From assembly GCF_964340395.1 (NCBI RefSeq), contig NC_135558.1:19935371-19999370 (forward strand): a stretch of DNA of 64,000 nucleotides, written 5' to 3'. Origin of the DNA: Glandiceps talaboti. Taxonomy: Eukaryota > Hemichordata > Enteropneusta > Spengelidae. Shown one piece after another: positions 1 to 13,088 of this stretch. Both the position numbers and the translations under genes were made by a program. Under the pieces are notes generated by a model, which saw nothing but the letters and a program-made list of their open reading frames with translations, was not told where the DNA came from and made no database searches. The stretch's first letter is position 1. Every line of letters starts with the position of its first letter.

Positions 1-94
1 ATACATACATACAATACATACATACATACATACATACATACATACATACATACATACATACATACATACATACATACATACATACATACATACA
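1..94. repeat. (TACA)n microsatellite
   Basis: Nearly pure TACA tract at the window edge, in the intron before the first visible SRCR exon. Confidence 0.95.
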
Positions 95-195
95 TGCGAC
101 TTATTAAATCAAAGTGTGCATGTGTGCATTTGACAAGATAATAATAATTGTAATTGTTTCATCACCTAAATATCCAATCTATGATTATTTCAAAG

Positions 196-371
196 TGAGT
201 TTGTAACAATTCGTGGCACATCATACTTTGGAGAAGGTACTGGTAGAGTGTGGCTTGTTGACCTAGGATGTGATGGAACAGAGAGTAACCTCGGTAACTG
301 TGCACATCCAGGATGGGGCAATCACAACTGTTACCATGGTGAAGATGTTGGGGTATCCTGTTCTGATACAG
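196..371 (+). CDS. SRCR exon, C-terminal half (domain 1, N half off-window)
   Basis: 176-nt exon between TTTCAAAG and GTATAT. It encodes the second SRCR half beginning [14 protein letters not shown], with four Cys ([21 protein letters not shown]). It starts with the last base of a Gly codon and ends one base into a codon, matching every other C-half exon here. Confidence 0.88.
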
Positions 372-883
372 GTATATTTATATTCATCTCTATGTTTCAA
401 CATTGATTTCAGTTCAACCATTAAATATAACTGGATATTATAACACAATGATTCGCCCTTTGTAGCATTGGAAATGACACCGATATATAGTAGAATGGGT
501 TTTTAAGAAATTAATGTATTGTTATCATTGATACTATCATACATTTTTAATAAAAATTATTTTATCATCATTATAGAGTTAGTGTAAAGTTCTTGAATAT
601 AACATATAGGGAAGGAAGGCAAATGACAATTACTTTTCATATAAGCACTAAACAAATAACACACACACATACATACATACATACATACATACATACATAC
701 ATACATACATACATACATACATACATACATACATAGTAAATAGTATCAAACTCGTAGAATAGAGTGCTCGATGCTTGGGTAAGCAGGGCGGGAATAATCA
801 AAGTAGGTTGGTTTGAACTTGAGGTGCTTGGTTGTAACTCGGAGTTTCACGCTCAATGCGTACATACATATATACACACATTC

Positions 884-927
<44 letters not shown>

Positions 928-1417
928 TCGTACACGTACAGATACCGCACATAACAATTGTTGTCCATATTTGTTGAAAGAGCTCAACATTTGCCATTAC
1001 CACTCTTGTTGAATGAACCTGAAATAGAAATGTTCAACAATGTGGGTGAGTCGGTATGGACTCCATTGAGATGACTATATCAACTATGAAAGATAGACTG
1101 AGTATGTATAATGACAATTGTAACTGACCACGTTCTTCAAGGTCGAATAATAATTTGCGAAATAAATCAAGAATCAGCATTTAAATGTCCATTTCAAAGC
1201 TGCAAGAATTAGTATTTTATTATTCTGTCATTTTCCTTTAAATTACTCATGGGTTAATTATTAACCAATATTCAACACTGTAATCATTGAGAAGTACGAT
1301 GTTATTTTATTTTGCGAAGAGGTTCTATGGATGACAAACCAAAGCCTTTGAAAAACCTTCGAAAACTGAAATATATTTGCGACATGAGAACCTTAAATGT
1401 GTATGTATGTATGTATG

Positions 1418-1452
<35 letters not shown>

Positions 1453-3598
1453 AATATTGTAATATTGATTTTTATAGAACCTCAAGCCAATGATGTCCGA
1501 CTGGTAAATGGTGATAATGTAAAAGCGGGACGGGTAGAAATCTACTATAATGGAGAATGGGGAACTATATGTGACGATAATTTTGATGTGGATGATGCAG
1601 CAGTTGTTTGTAGACAACTTGGATATGGGTAATTAAGCCAATCTTAGTATTTCTTAATATTCTACCAATCTCAGCCACTTGAAAGTAAAATATCGTAACT
1701 TAACAGAGAACTCGTGTACTGGAATTTAATTATAACAATACTTTAAGCTCGCAAGTGACATGAAACCACATAACTAAATGCCTACTCAATACGTCACTCC
1801 TGCGCTTTCGGCTATCTAGCATTAAAAAAACTTGAACAGTTGTTCTTTTTGGTGGCATTCTCACTGCAAAACAACACAATTGTAAGGATCATTCTCTCTA
1901 TCTAGCACGAATAATAGATGTCAAAATATAAACTTAAAAATGTATTGTTATTTCTATTGTTTTTCAAGACAAACTAAATTTATTGAAAAAAAAATAATAT
2001 ACGGTTTTTAGCATACTAAATGTATTGATGCATAACCATTCAATATATAATTTTCAATACTTACCTTTTTCTACTAACAACTATTGTATAAGAACCTGGC
2101 ACACTTTGAATTTGTACAGGCTGTATTTGGACCATAGAAGTTTATGAAACACCTAGACTGTATGGATTTAAATCTGCATACGTCTTGCATTTACAATGTC
2201 ATTATTTTAGAATTTATAGTGTTCTAATTTAAACGTTACCTGGGATTAAAAGTTGTAAAATTTCTCGTCGAGTTCCAGTGTGATATTTTGTGATTAGATG
2301 TAGTGTGGTGTTCATGGACGTACATAGATGCAACCTATCAAATGAAAGTGGGCGAATGACGCGTGAAAATAACGACTTTACTTTTGCTTGTAATTACTCA
2401 ATCTAATATTATTTCAAAGTGAGCTGGCAATAGTACGTGACAGTGCATACTTTGGCGAAGGTAATGGTACAATATGGCTTGATAATCTCAGATGTGATGG
2501 AACAGAGAGTAGCCTCAGCCGCTGTACACATCCAAGATGGGGCTATCACAACTGTCACCATGATGAAGATGTTGGGGTGTCTTGTTATGACGCAGGTATT
2601 TTTCTTTACATTCACAGAGTTGGCTAGACTACCTACTATGCATTGTATACAAAGAAACATTACAAACAGTACTTAAACTATTTCAAGTATAATGATCCAC
2701 ACACAAGTCAGATGTATACTTACTGGAAGAAAAAATAGTCAGTCATTTACACATAATATTATCGATTTGGAGGGATATGTTTACAATGTGATAATAATAA
2801 CACATAACCTTTAATTTGTTCATATTCTTAATTTATATTGTGTGATTTTACGCCACACATTCAATATTGTATGATATACTTTTTCGCACTGTAGTTGATT
2901 GAACGCATACATAACGCCAATCAAGTTCAATGAATCTGACCATTTATTATTCAATATGTTTTCGTAAAACATGCAAATGATGGTCTAATGACCAATGATT
3001 AGCGTTGTTATTGCAAATATTAAGAAGCTTTTTTCGACAACACAACTAAGTCTTCCATGAAAAAAATGAATTTCTTGAGTATCAAAATTTAGACCTTGGA
3101 GTTTGAAAAAGTCTAGAAAAAAAATATTATGATCGATGTGTATTTTCATAGGACCCCCGGAAAATGACATCCGGTTGGTAAATGGTGATATTGGAAACGA
3201 AGGACGTTTGGAAATCTACCATTATGGAGAATGGGGAACAGTTTGTGATGATACATTTGATAGAAATGATGCAAAAGTGGTTTGTAGACAGCTTGGATTT
3301 GGGTGAGACTTTTATTCTTACATTATTAAGTACGCTTATATACATTTAAGCCAAATGCATTTAAACTAACTAAACTTAAAAAGCAAATTCTTGTAAAGAA
3401 GCACTTTAAATTCCACTTTGCAACATTAGCAATCAAAAATCAATCGAATAAACATAACAAAATGTCTACCCATTGGGCCAATTTTCCTCGCTCGGTTCTT
3501 GTGTCAAAAGTTGATTTAAAAAAAGGTTCAAAATTATCCAGTCTTTCTCTTAAAATATTTATGAGTACTATAGTTTATTATGTAAACAGTATGAAATG

Positions 3599-3665
<67 letters not shown>

Positions 3666-4376
3666 ATGCGACTTATTAAATCAAAGTGTGCATATGTGCA
3701 TGTGACAACACAATAATTTTTGTATTTGTTTCATCACCCAAAACCTAATCTATGATTATTTCAAGTGAGTTTGTAACAGTTCGTGACAGTTCGTACTTTG
3801 GAGAAGGTACTGGTAGAGTATGGCTTGACGACCTTGGATGTGATGGAACAGAGAGTAGCCTCAGTAACTGTGCACATCGAGGATGGGGCAATCACGACTG
3901 TTACCATGGTGAAGATGTTGGGGTATCCTGTTCTGATACAGGTATATTTAAATTCATCTTCATGTTTCAACATTGGTTTCAGTTCAATCATTAAATATAG
4001 CTGGATATTATAACATAATGATGTGCCCTTTGTAGCGTTGTAAATGGCACTGATATAATTATAGTGTAATGCGGTTTTTTTAAGAAATATATTTATTATC
4101 AGAATTATTACTTTAAGCATCGGCTCTACACGGAGGGGCTTTGCTTTAAGTCATTATTGAAATTATTATTATTATATAGTTAACTTAAACTTCTAATAAA
4201 TTGTATAGAGGGAAGACAGATAAATAACTTAGTTAATTCGCATATAGTCAATAAACAAATCACACACATGTAAACATGCATACATACATACATACATACA
4301 TACATACATACATACATACATACATACATACATACATACATACATACATACACAAGAACACCCCTCACCCCACACA

Positions 4377-4414
<38 letters not shown>

Positions 4415-5717
4415 CGCAATAGGGAACTTGCAAACCCGCCATGTTGAATGTTGCATCATAGGAAATGTGATAATAAATGTTAATCAAATAGTATTGTGAG
4501 CAATAATGTTACATTGTTTTTAACCACAAATAATGAATTCATAGTCAGATCATTGTGGGAAGTTTATTTTATCGGTAGCTTCAGATTAGGTATAATTACG
4601 ATAACCACAGATAATTCCATAGTCCTTTGCGTCTGAGCATGCTCAGTCTGGATTGCAAGCTCCGTATATAACGTAATGGCCTCAATATTTGTTGCTAGAA
4701 CACGGCATTTACCATTACCACTCTTGTTAAATGAACCTGAAATAAAAATGTTCAACAATAAGTGTGGGTGAACGGATATGGATTCCAATGAGAATATTAT
4801 AACAACTATGTTGATGTCTATATCAACTATGAAAGATAGACTGAGTATGTATAATGACATTGTTACTGACTTCAAGGTCAAATAATTATTTGCGAAATAA
4901 ATTAAGAGTCATCGTCGCAAACCACTGCCTCTTTTACGGCGCTGTCAAAACGAGCCGCGAGAATGATCACGAGTCGGCATTTAAATGTCCATTTGAAAGC
5001 TGCAAGAATTAATATTTTATTATTCTGTCATTTTCCTTTAAACTACTCATGGGTTAATTATTGACCAATAATCAACACTGTTAATAATTGAGAAGCACAA
5101 TGTTATTTTATTTTGCGAAGAGGTTTTTTGGATGCCAGATCCAAGCCTTCGAAAAACCAGCCCGCCTTTAAAACTAGTTTCCTCTTCATGAAATATATTT
5201 GCGACATGAGAACATTAAATGAATTATTTTTTTATGTATTTTAGATAAAATATTGTAATATTTATTTGATAGGACCTCCAGACAGTGATATCCGATTGGT
5301 AAATGGTGATAATGCAGAGGAGGGACGGGTAGAAATCTACTATAATGGAGAATGGGGAACTATATGTGACGATAACTTTGATGTGAATGACGCAGCAGTT
5401 GTTTGTAGAAAACTGGGATACGGGTGAGACTTTGATCATTCGTACAATCACATACCCATTTATTATAAATGCATTTAAACTCAAAAGCAAATTCTGGTAC
5501 AAAAGCACTTTAAATTCCACTTTGTATTTAGCATGCAATGTAAGCACTCAATAAACATTTGAATATCTACGCATAATTAGGTCAGTTATGCTCTCTTGGT
5601 TATTTGTCAAAGTTAACAAAAAACTTGATTATTATCCAGTTAAAGCATTCTCTTGAAGTTTTCATAAGTTCTATATCTTCAGAATATATAGTTTTATCAT
5701 TTAAACAGTACGATACG

Positions 5718-5804
<87 letters not shown>

Positions 5805-6881
5805 ATGCGAATTATTAAATCAAAGTATCAAATTAAGCATGTGACAATATAATAATTATACTTGTTTCATCACCCAAAACATAATCTATGATTATTTCAA
5901 AGTGAGTTTATAACAGTTCGTGACAGTTCGTACTTTGGAGAAGGTACTGGTAGAGTATGGCTTGACGACCTTGGATGTGATGGAACAGAGAGTAGCCTCA
6001 GTAACTGTGCACATCGAGGATGGGGCAATCACGACTGTTACCATGGTGAAGATGTTGGGGTATCCTGTTCTGATACAGGTATATTTATATTCATCTTTAT
6101 GCATCAACATTGATTTCAGTTCAATCATTAAATATAGCTGGATATTACAACATAATGATTTGCCCTTTGCAGCATTGGAAATGGCACTGATATATAGTTT
6201 AATGGCTTTTTTAAAGAAATTAATTTATTATTATCATTAATGCTATCATACATTTTTAACAAATATTATGTTATCATCATTATATAGTTAGTGTTAAGTT
6301 CTTGAATATAACATATAGGGAAGAAAGGCAAATGACAATAACTTTTTTTTATATAAGCACTGAACAAATAACACATACACATACGTACACACATACACGT
6401 ACACACACGTACAAGTATACATACCGCACATAGCAATTTGCGTCCATATTTTTTGAAAGAGCTCGATATTTGTCATTACCACTCTTGTTGAATGAACCTG
6501 AAATAGAAATGTTCAACAATGTGGGTGAGTGGGTATGGACTCCATTGAGATGACTATATCAACTATGAAATATAGACTGAGTATGTATAATGACAATTGT
6601 AACTGACCACGTTCTTCAAGGTCGAATAATAATTTGCGAAATAAATTAAGAATCAGCATTTAAATGTCCATTTGAAAACTGCAAGAATTAGTATTTTATT
6701 ATTCTGTCATTTTCCTTTAAACTACTCATGGGTTAATTATTGACCAATAATCAACACTGTTAATAATTGAGAAGCACGGTGTTATTTTATTTTGCGAAGA
6801 CTCTTCTTTTGGATGACAGACCTAAGCCTTTAAAAAACCTTCGAAAACTGAAATATATTTGCGACATGAGAACCTTAAATG

Positions 6882-6913
<32 letters not shown>

Positions 6914-8611
6914 AAATATTGTAATATTGATATTTTTAGAAACTCAAGCCAATGATGTCCGACTGGTAAATGGTGATAATGTAAAAGCGGGACGGGTAGA
7001 AATCTACTATAATGGAGAATGGGGAACTATATGTGACGATAACTTTGATGTGAATGACGCAGTAGTTGTTTGTAGACAACTTGGATATGGGTAATTAAGC
7101 CAATCTTAGTATTTCTTAATATTCTACCAATCTCAGCCACTAGAGAGTAAACTGTCGTAACTCAAAAGTGAACTCGTGTACTGGAATTTAATTATACCAA
7201 TATTTTAAGCTCTCAAGTGACAAGAAGGCACATAACATAACTAAATGCCTACTCAATACGTCACTCCTGCGCTTTCGGCTATCTAGCAATAAAAAAACTT
7301 GAAAAGTTGTTCTTTTTGGTGGCATTCTCACTGCAATACAACACAATTGTAAGGATCATTCTCTCTATCTAACACGAATAATAGATGTCAGAATATAAAC
7401 TTTAAAATGTATTGTTATTTCTATTGTTTTTCAAGACAAACTAAATTTATTGAAACAAAATAATATACGGTTTTTAGCATACTAAATGTATTAATGCATA
7501 ACCATTCAATATATAATTTTCAATACTTACCTTTTTCTACTAACAACTATTGTATAAGAACCTGGAACACTTTGAATTTGTACAGGCTGTATTTGGACCA
7601 TAGAAGTTTATGAAACACCTAGACTATATGGACTTAAATCTGCATACGTCTTGCATTTACAATGTCATTATTTTAGAATTTATAGTGTTCTAATTTAAAC
7701 GTTACCTATGATTCAAAGTTGTAAAATTTCTCGTCGAGTTCCAGCGTGATATTTTTGTGATTAGATGTAGTGTAGTGTTCGTGGACGTACATAGATGCAA
7801 CCTATCAAATCAAAGTGGGCGAATGACGCGTGAAAATAACGACTTTACTTTCGCTTGTAATTACTCAATCTAATATTATTTCACAGTGAGCTGGCAACAG
7901 TGCATAGTAATGCTTACTTTGGCGAAGGTAATGGTACAATATGGCTTGATAATCTCAATTGTGTTGGAAAAGAGAGTGGCCTCAGCCGATGTACACATCC
8001 AAGATGGGGCTATCACAACTGTGAACATTATGAAGATGTTGGGGTGTCTTGTTCTGACACAGGTATGTTTAACATTTACATAGTTAGCTAGACTAACTAT
8101 ACAACACAAAGTATAAGAAGAAACATTGGTAACATTACTTAACTGTCAAGTATAATGAAACACAAACAAGCGAGATGTATACTTATTGGAAGATAAATTG
8201 TCAATTATTTACACATAATATTATCGATTTTGAGGGATATGTTTACAATGTGATAATAATAACACATAAACTTTAATTTGTTCATATTCTTAATTTATAA
8301 TGTGTGATTTTACGCCGACCATTCAATAATGTATGATATGCTTTTCCGCACAGTCACGGATTGTGAATAAATTTTACGGTAACATGAAACACGTCGTATA
8401 TAACAACTACTCTACATAACTAGCCTTTCAAAATTAAATCATTCACATAGAGGTTCTCTGCAACTGTGTTCGGCATTGTAAAGAGCACTTAATATTCCAC
8501 TAAATTCTTCTTTTTTCATTCTTTCTTATAACACCTGTCACTTCTGAACATCCTATGGTAAGTATTCAATATACTATAACATAATTGCATCTTTATATAA
8601 GTGTATGTATG

Positions 8612-8643
<32 letters not shown>

Positions 8644-8865
8644 TGTATGTATGTATGTATGTATGTATGTATGTATGTATGTATGTGTGTGTATGTGTGC
8701 GTGCGTCTGTATGTATGTATGTATGTATGTATGTATGTATGTATGTATGTGTATGTGTGTGTGCGTGCGTCTGTATGTATGTATGTATGTATGTATGTAT
8801 GTATGTATGTATGTATGCGTGTGTATGTGTGCGTGTGTAAGCATGTATGTATGTATGTATGTATG

Positions 8866-8899
<34 letters not shown>

Positions 8900-11800
8900 T
8901 GTATGTATGTATGTATGTATGTATTTTTATATGATAGATTTACGATGCTATGAATTAGCAGGTCACAAGTCGTAACTCAGAGTTTCACGCTTTTGTGATC
9001 TTCAATAGTTCAAACTGCCATGGTCAGTTTGTTCATGTTATCTAATAATTACGTTGTAAGCTTAAAGTTTAATTGTATAGTCAGTGCTACAAGTAACACA
9101 TGTTAGTAATGATGATGGTGGTGGTGGTGGTGGTGGTGGTGGTGGTGGTGGTGGTGGTAGTGATGGTGTGATGGTAGTGATCGGTGGGAGGGGATATTAA
9201 AGCCAAGAAATTCGTCACTGACAATAAATACGATGGTGACTGTTTATCACAGCTGTTGAATACTTAGTTGAAAATGTAAATTAAAATATAGTGAACTTTA
9301 TACGCTCACCCCGTACGATAAATGCAAAGTAATCAGATTTCTTAAATCGTGTGTTCATATAGGACCCTTTACGACATTTTATATGGTGACTGCCTATTTC
9401 AACCAAATCGCCACATCGGAATCAATGTCTGCTTTGGCAGAAGTGTTGAATGAACTGGCTATCTGTATGTCTGACTCTATGTGTGTATGTACGACTGGGT
9501 CAAATCAAGACAGACTCTGTACAGGTAAGTATTGGATGAATTATCAGAACTCAAGGATGTTATGCTTTCTGCATGCTAATTAACACGCTTTGCCTGGGGA
9601 AAGGGTGCAAGTATACATTTGTATTGGAGTGAGACCACCTTTCCTCTTGTGAATGTAACCCGCCAGACCACTCTTAGTTTTCTTCTGATTGATCCTGGTA
9701 GATTTTGTTTTCACATGACGGTACTGTTGAAATGGAGATACCTTATACATAATATTCTTTTCGGCAGCTTCGTGTGCTTCGTATGAATTCGACTGTGAAC
9801 ACGGCACGTGTGTTTTCCACGGCAAACACTGTGAACACGGGAATGACTGCATTGGGAATTCACATGTGTTAGACTGTAGTAAGTATATATTCAACGTGTT
9901 ATCTTTTTATCACTATGAAGTGCTTGACATCATTTAAGAGTTTCATATTTGTCCAGTATGCACTTGTCTGTTGTTTCTGTCATTCCATTAACTGTTTTTT
10001 GTTTATTCGCTATCTATTTATCTGTCTACCAGTTTACATTTGTCCTCTTCTGTATGTTCAATGAAACAAAATGAATTGGCTAATTTTCTTTTCCTTCGGC
10101 CGCTATATTTAGTTTCAAGTGTTGCAGGTTATTTGAAAACAGTAAATAAACTTATAATGTAGTAAAAGGATATAGTTATGTTTAAAAACAGACTTACTGA
10201 AATCACTATCCAGCCAGGTATGTAATACCTGTAGAGTCACCCATACATTTACTTCTGAGTAATGACCCCTTGCCAGATAATTGTGCACTCAATCACATGC
10301 TAGTTAGATATAACGAAAAGGCGAAATGCATATGCTTTGCCCTAATTTACACATTAATTGTCTTAAATGTGTAAATTAGGGCAAAGCATATGCATTTCGC
10401 TAAAATTTCGCTAAAAGCTGATCGCTTCCTTTGACCAAGAACGTTAAGGGACTGATGTTGAGAACAATCTGCTTTATCTCTAGAAAGTAACTAATGAACT
10501 TTATGTTTAGTTTTCGCCATGGAAATTATAATCCTCCTATAACGATGCATTTAACGATTCTATACCTTATATATGATTTCCTTTTCGACAGCTACGTGTG
10601 CTGATTATGAAGTACTCAGTTGTGCTGATGGCGAGTGTGTTTTTTTCGGTAAAGGATGTGATTATTGGGATAACTGTGGTGGCAACATATATAACATACA
10701 CGGAGGTTGTAGTAAGTATGTGTTACTTTGACCACCGCACCCAGTTGAATCACAATCATATCTCCACTTGTAGACAGGGTCACTCGGGGAATTAGCTTAG
10801 TAGACATCACACAGGATTACCCAAGCCAGAATATACACTAAGACGCAGAGCAAATTGAAGCACTTACATGTAGCTATAGCCTCTGTTTTGTTTTCTCGTG
10901 CCTTTCGAAGTGCCCTACTCCTCTCTGCTCTGTACTGTAAACTCATTTTGTTTTCATTTATGTCCAAATTTACATAATGTATGTGTATGGATGAATAATT
11001 AATGCAAACCATATTAAGTCATGAGGAGGAGTTGCCATGCCCCAACGACTATTCCCAACAACATTGATTAATAATCAATACGAACTCTAGTTATGTGCGA
11101 AATGTATTATATTTTCTTAACTGACTTAAGTATACACTTCTGACATAAATTCCGTGCTCTTGAACAAGGTTCACCTACCTTTTATTGAAGGTACGACATA
11201 CGAAGGTCAAAATATGAAATTTACTAAAGTTATGAAGATATCAATGGTAACATTTGCACTGTTGAGTTCTATTGAGTAGTATTTAAACATGATTAAAATG
11301 GTGTAAATGTGACTAGTAGGCATTTGACTTTTCTCCCATTATCTTTTGAATAATTTGTCTGTCAGTTTACACTTTAGTCTCTTCTGTGTGTTTTACTTCT
11401 TAACCCTTTTCAGGACAGTTTTAGATTTTCTACCTATCTTTTTAGTCTAATGGTAGTGATAAGTTTTTTCCTTAAATTTCAAATGGTGATATTAAGGTTT
11501 TTTAATTAAATCTTAATAAGCAATGTAATACTATGCGGGGTGGCCCTCACTGGTCTTCTTGGGAGTGTTAATTTTATATATCTAAAAACTAGCCAGTATA
11601 AATAAAGTTTGTTTATATTTATTTATTTATTTAATAGTAAACTTCTAATTTTGTAACAAACTTAGTGAAATCTCAGTTTGGGTATATATATATGTAATGC
11701 CTATATAATATATATTTATCGTTCAACATTTTCGCTGAAATTTTCTCTCAATATTTTCATACTGTTTGGTAAACTTTTATATTTTCCTTGCCTAATTTCT

Positions 11801-13001
11801 ATCGTACAATTTCGATTTCCATATCGACAGATTGTAATGGTAGTGACTACGAGTTCCAGTGTGACAGTGGCTCGTGTATTTCACTGTACTGGAGATGCGA
11901 TGGTGAAGAAGACTGCATTGACAGTTCAGATGAGAGAGATTGTGGTATGTATGTCTATTATAAAAGACTTGTCGTATCTTAACACCATACAGGTGTTTTA
12001 GCAGGATTAGGTATAGATAAGCAAGCAATCCCCGGTGGATGGTATACAAGAATGTGCACTGTATGTCTAACGATGTCGTTTCACTTTTGAAGGTAATTGA
12101 CCTTAAAAATGTCTTCATGAGTACGTGATATTTAAACTTTCTTTGGATGTTTCTAGGCATGAGTGTATAAAGAATACTCTAGTCACTGCAAATTATGACT
12201 AAACATTGTGATTTTAGTTTTAAAAAATGAATATGAGTGAAAAGCTGGAATTTGAAGGAACCGTACGGTACTTGATATTACATTGCAACAAAGGTGCACC
12301 AGTTTTGGTTGTCTGAAAAAAATTGGCACATTATGATAAATGCTACCAAAATTGGGTTTGTTTCCCTAAACTGTTTTTCTGGACCTTTGTGAATTAATGC
12401 CACTATGTAAGTAAAGGTTAGATTTGCTATGCGTACAGTAATTCACACTGTCCTACAGACATATATAGTAATGGGTTGTGGAAGCTTGCCGTTAAATATA
12501 TGTTATGGCTTACATTGTCATTGTGATCCTGTGATTGTATATCTGCAACTGTCTCTTCTATAAACAATAATTCGCCTTGCATCTGAAGCGATGGAATCGT
12601 GTCTGCTGTAAGTGCATCTACAAATACTGCCTGCAAATTTCAATGCATTTGTATGAACGACGACTAGACTTCAAACAGTAAATTAATTGTATTTACATAT
12701 ACGTAAAACTGCATGCAGGCTAATAGACTTACACAATTTCTACGTTTTAGTCTTAAATCGCCATTATTTAATTGGTTGTGATTGTAGCTTTTTTAAACTT
12801 AATATCTTACTTCTATACAGATGATTATTTAAGGTTTTGGAGTATTCTCGCCGGGAAAAAAGGAGTGAAAACAGGTAAGCAATGTATTGTCTTTATAACA
12901 CGACATGTATAACCAATCTTTTGAAACTTATAGTAGCTAAGTCCATTAGAGTCTGTGGGATTGTATATCTGTGTGTATGTCTGTCTGTCTGTCTGTCTGT
13001 A

Positions 13002-13088
<87 letters not shown>

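Larger units (their letters stand above)
372..1477 (+). other. intron with microsatellites and duplicated intron sequence
   Basis: No coding signal. It holds a (TACA)n tract at 661-735 and a (CATACA)n tract at 883-926. A block around 1000-1400 recurs nearly unchanged at about 4720-5220 and 6480-6880, in the corresponding introns of the duplicated SRCR units. A (GTAT)n tract at 1399-1447 ends just before the next exon. Confidence 0.8.
8063..9362 (+). other. intron between SRCR block and Cys module
   Basis: No coding signal. Contains the compound GTAT array at 8601-8925 and (GGT)n at 9110-9160. A copy of the GTAACTCAGAGTTTCACGC motif lies at about 8972-8990. Confidence 0.75.

Noticed and set aside
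3761-4120. minus-strand ORFs opposite SRCR exons
   Set aside because: Shadow frames of conserved plus-strand SRCR codons, repeated at each exon copy.
8585-8953. ORFs of 80-120 codons on both strands in the GTAT array
   Set aside because: They translate only MYVC/THTYI-type simple repeats; created by the microsatellite.
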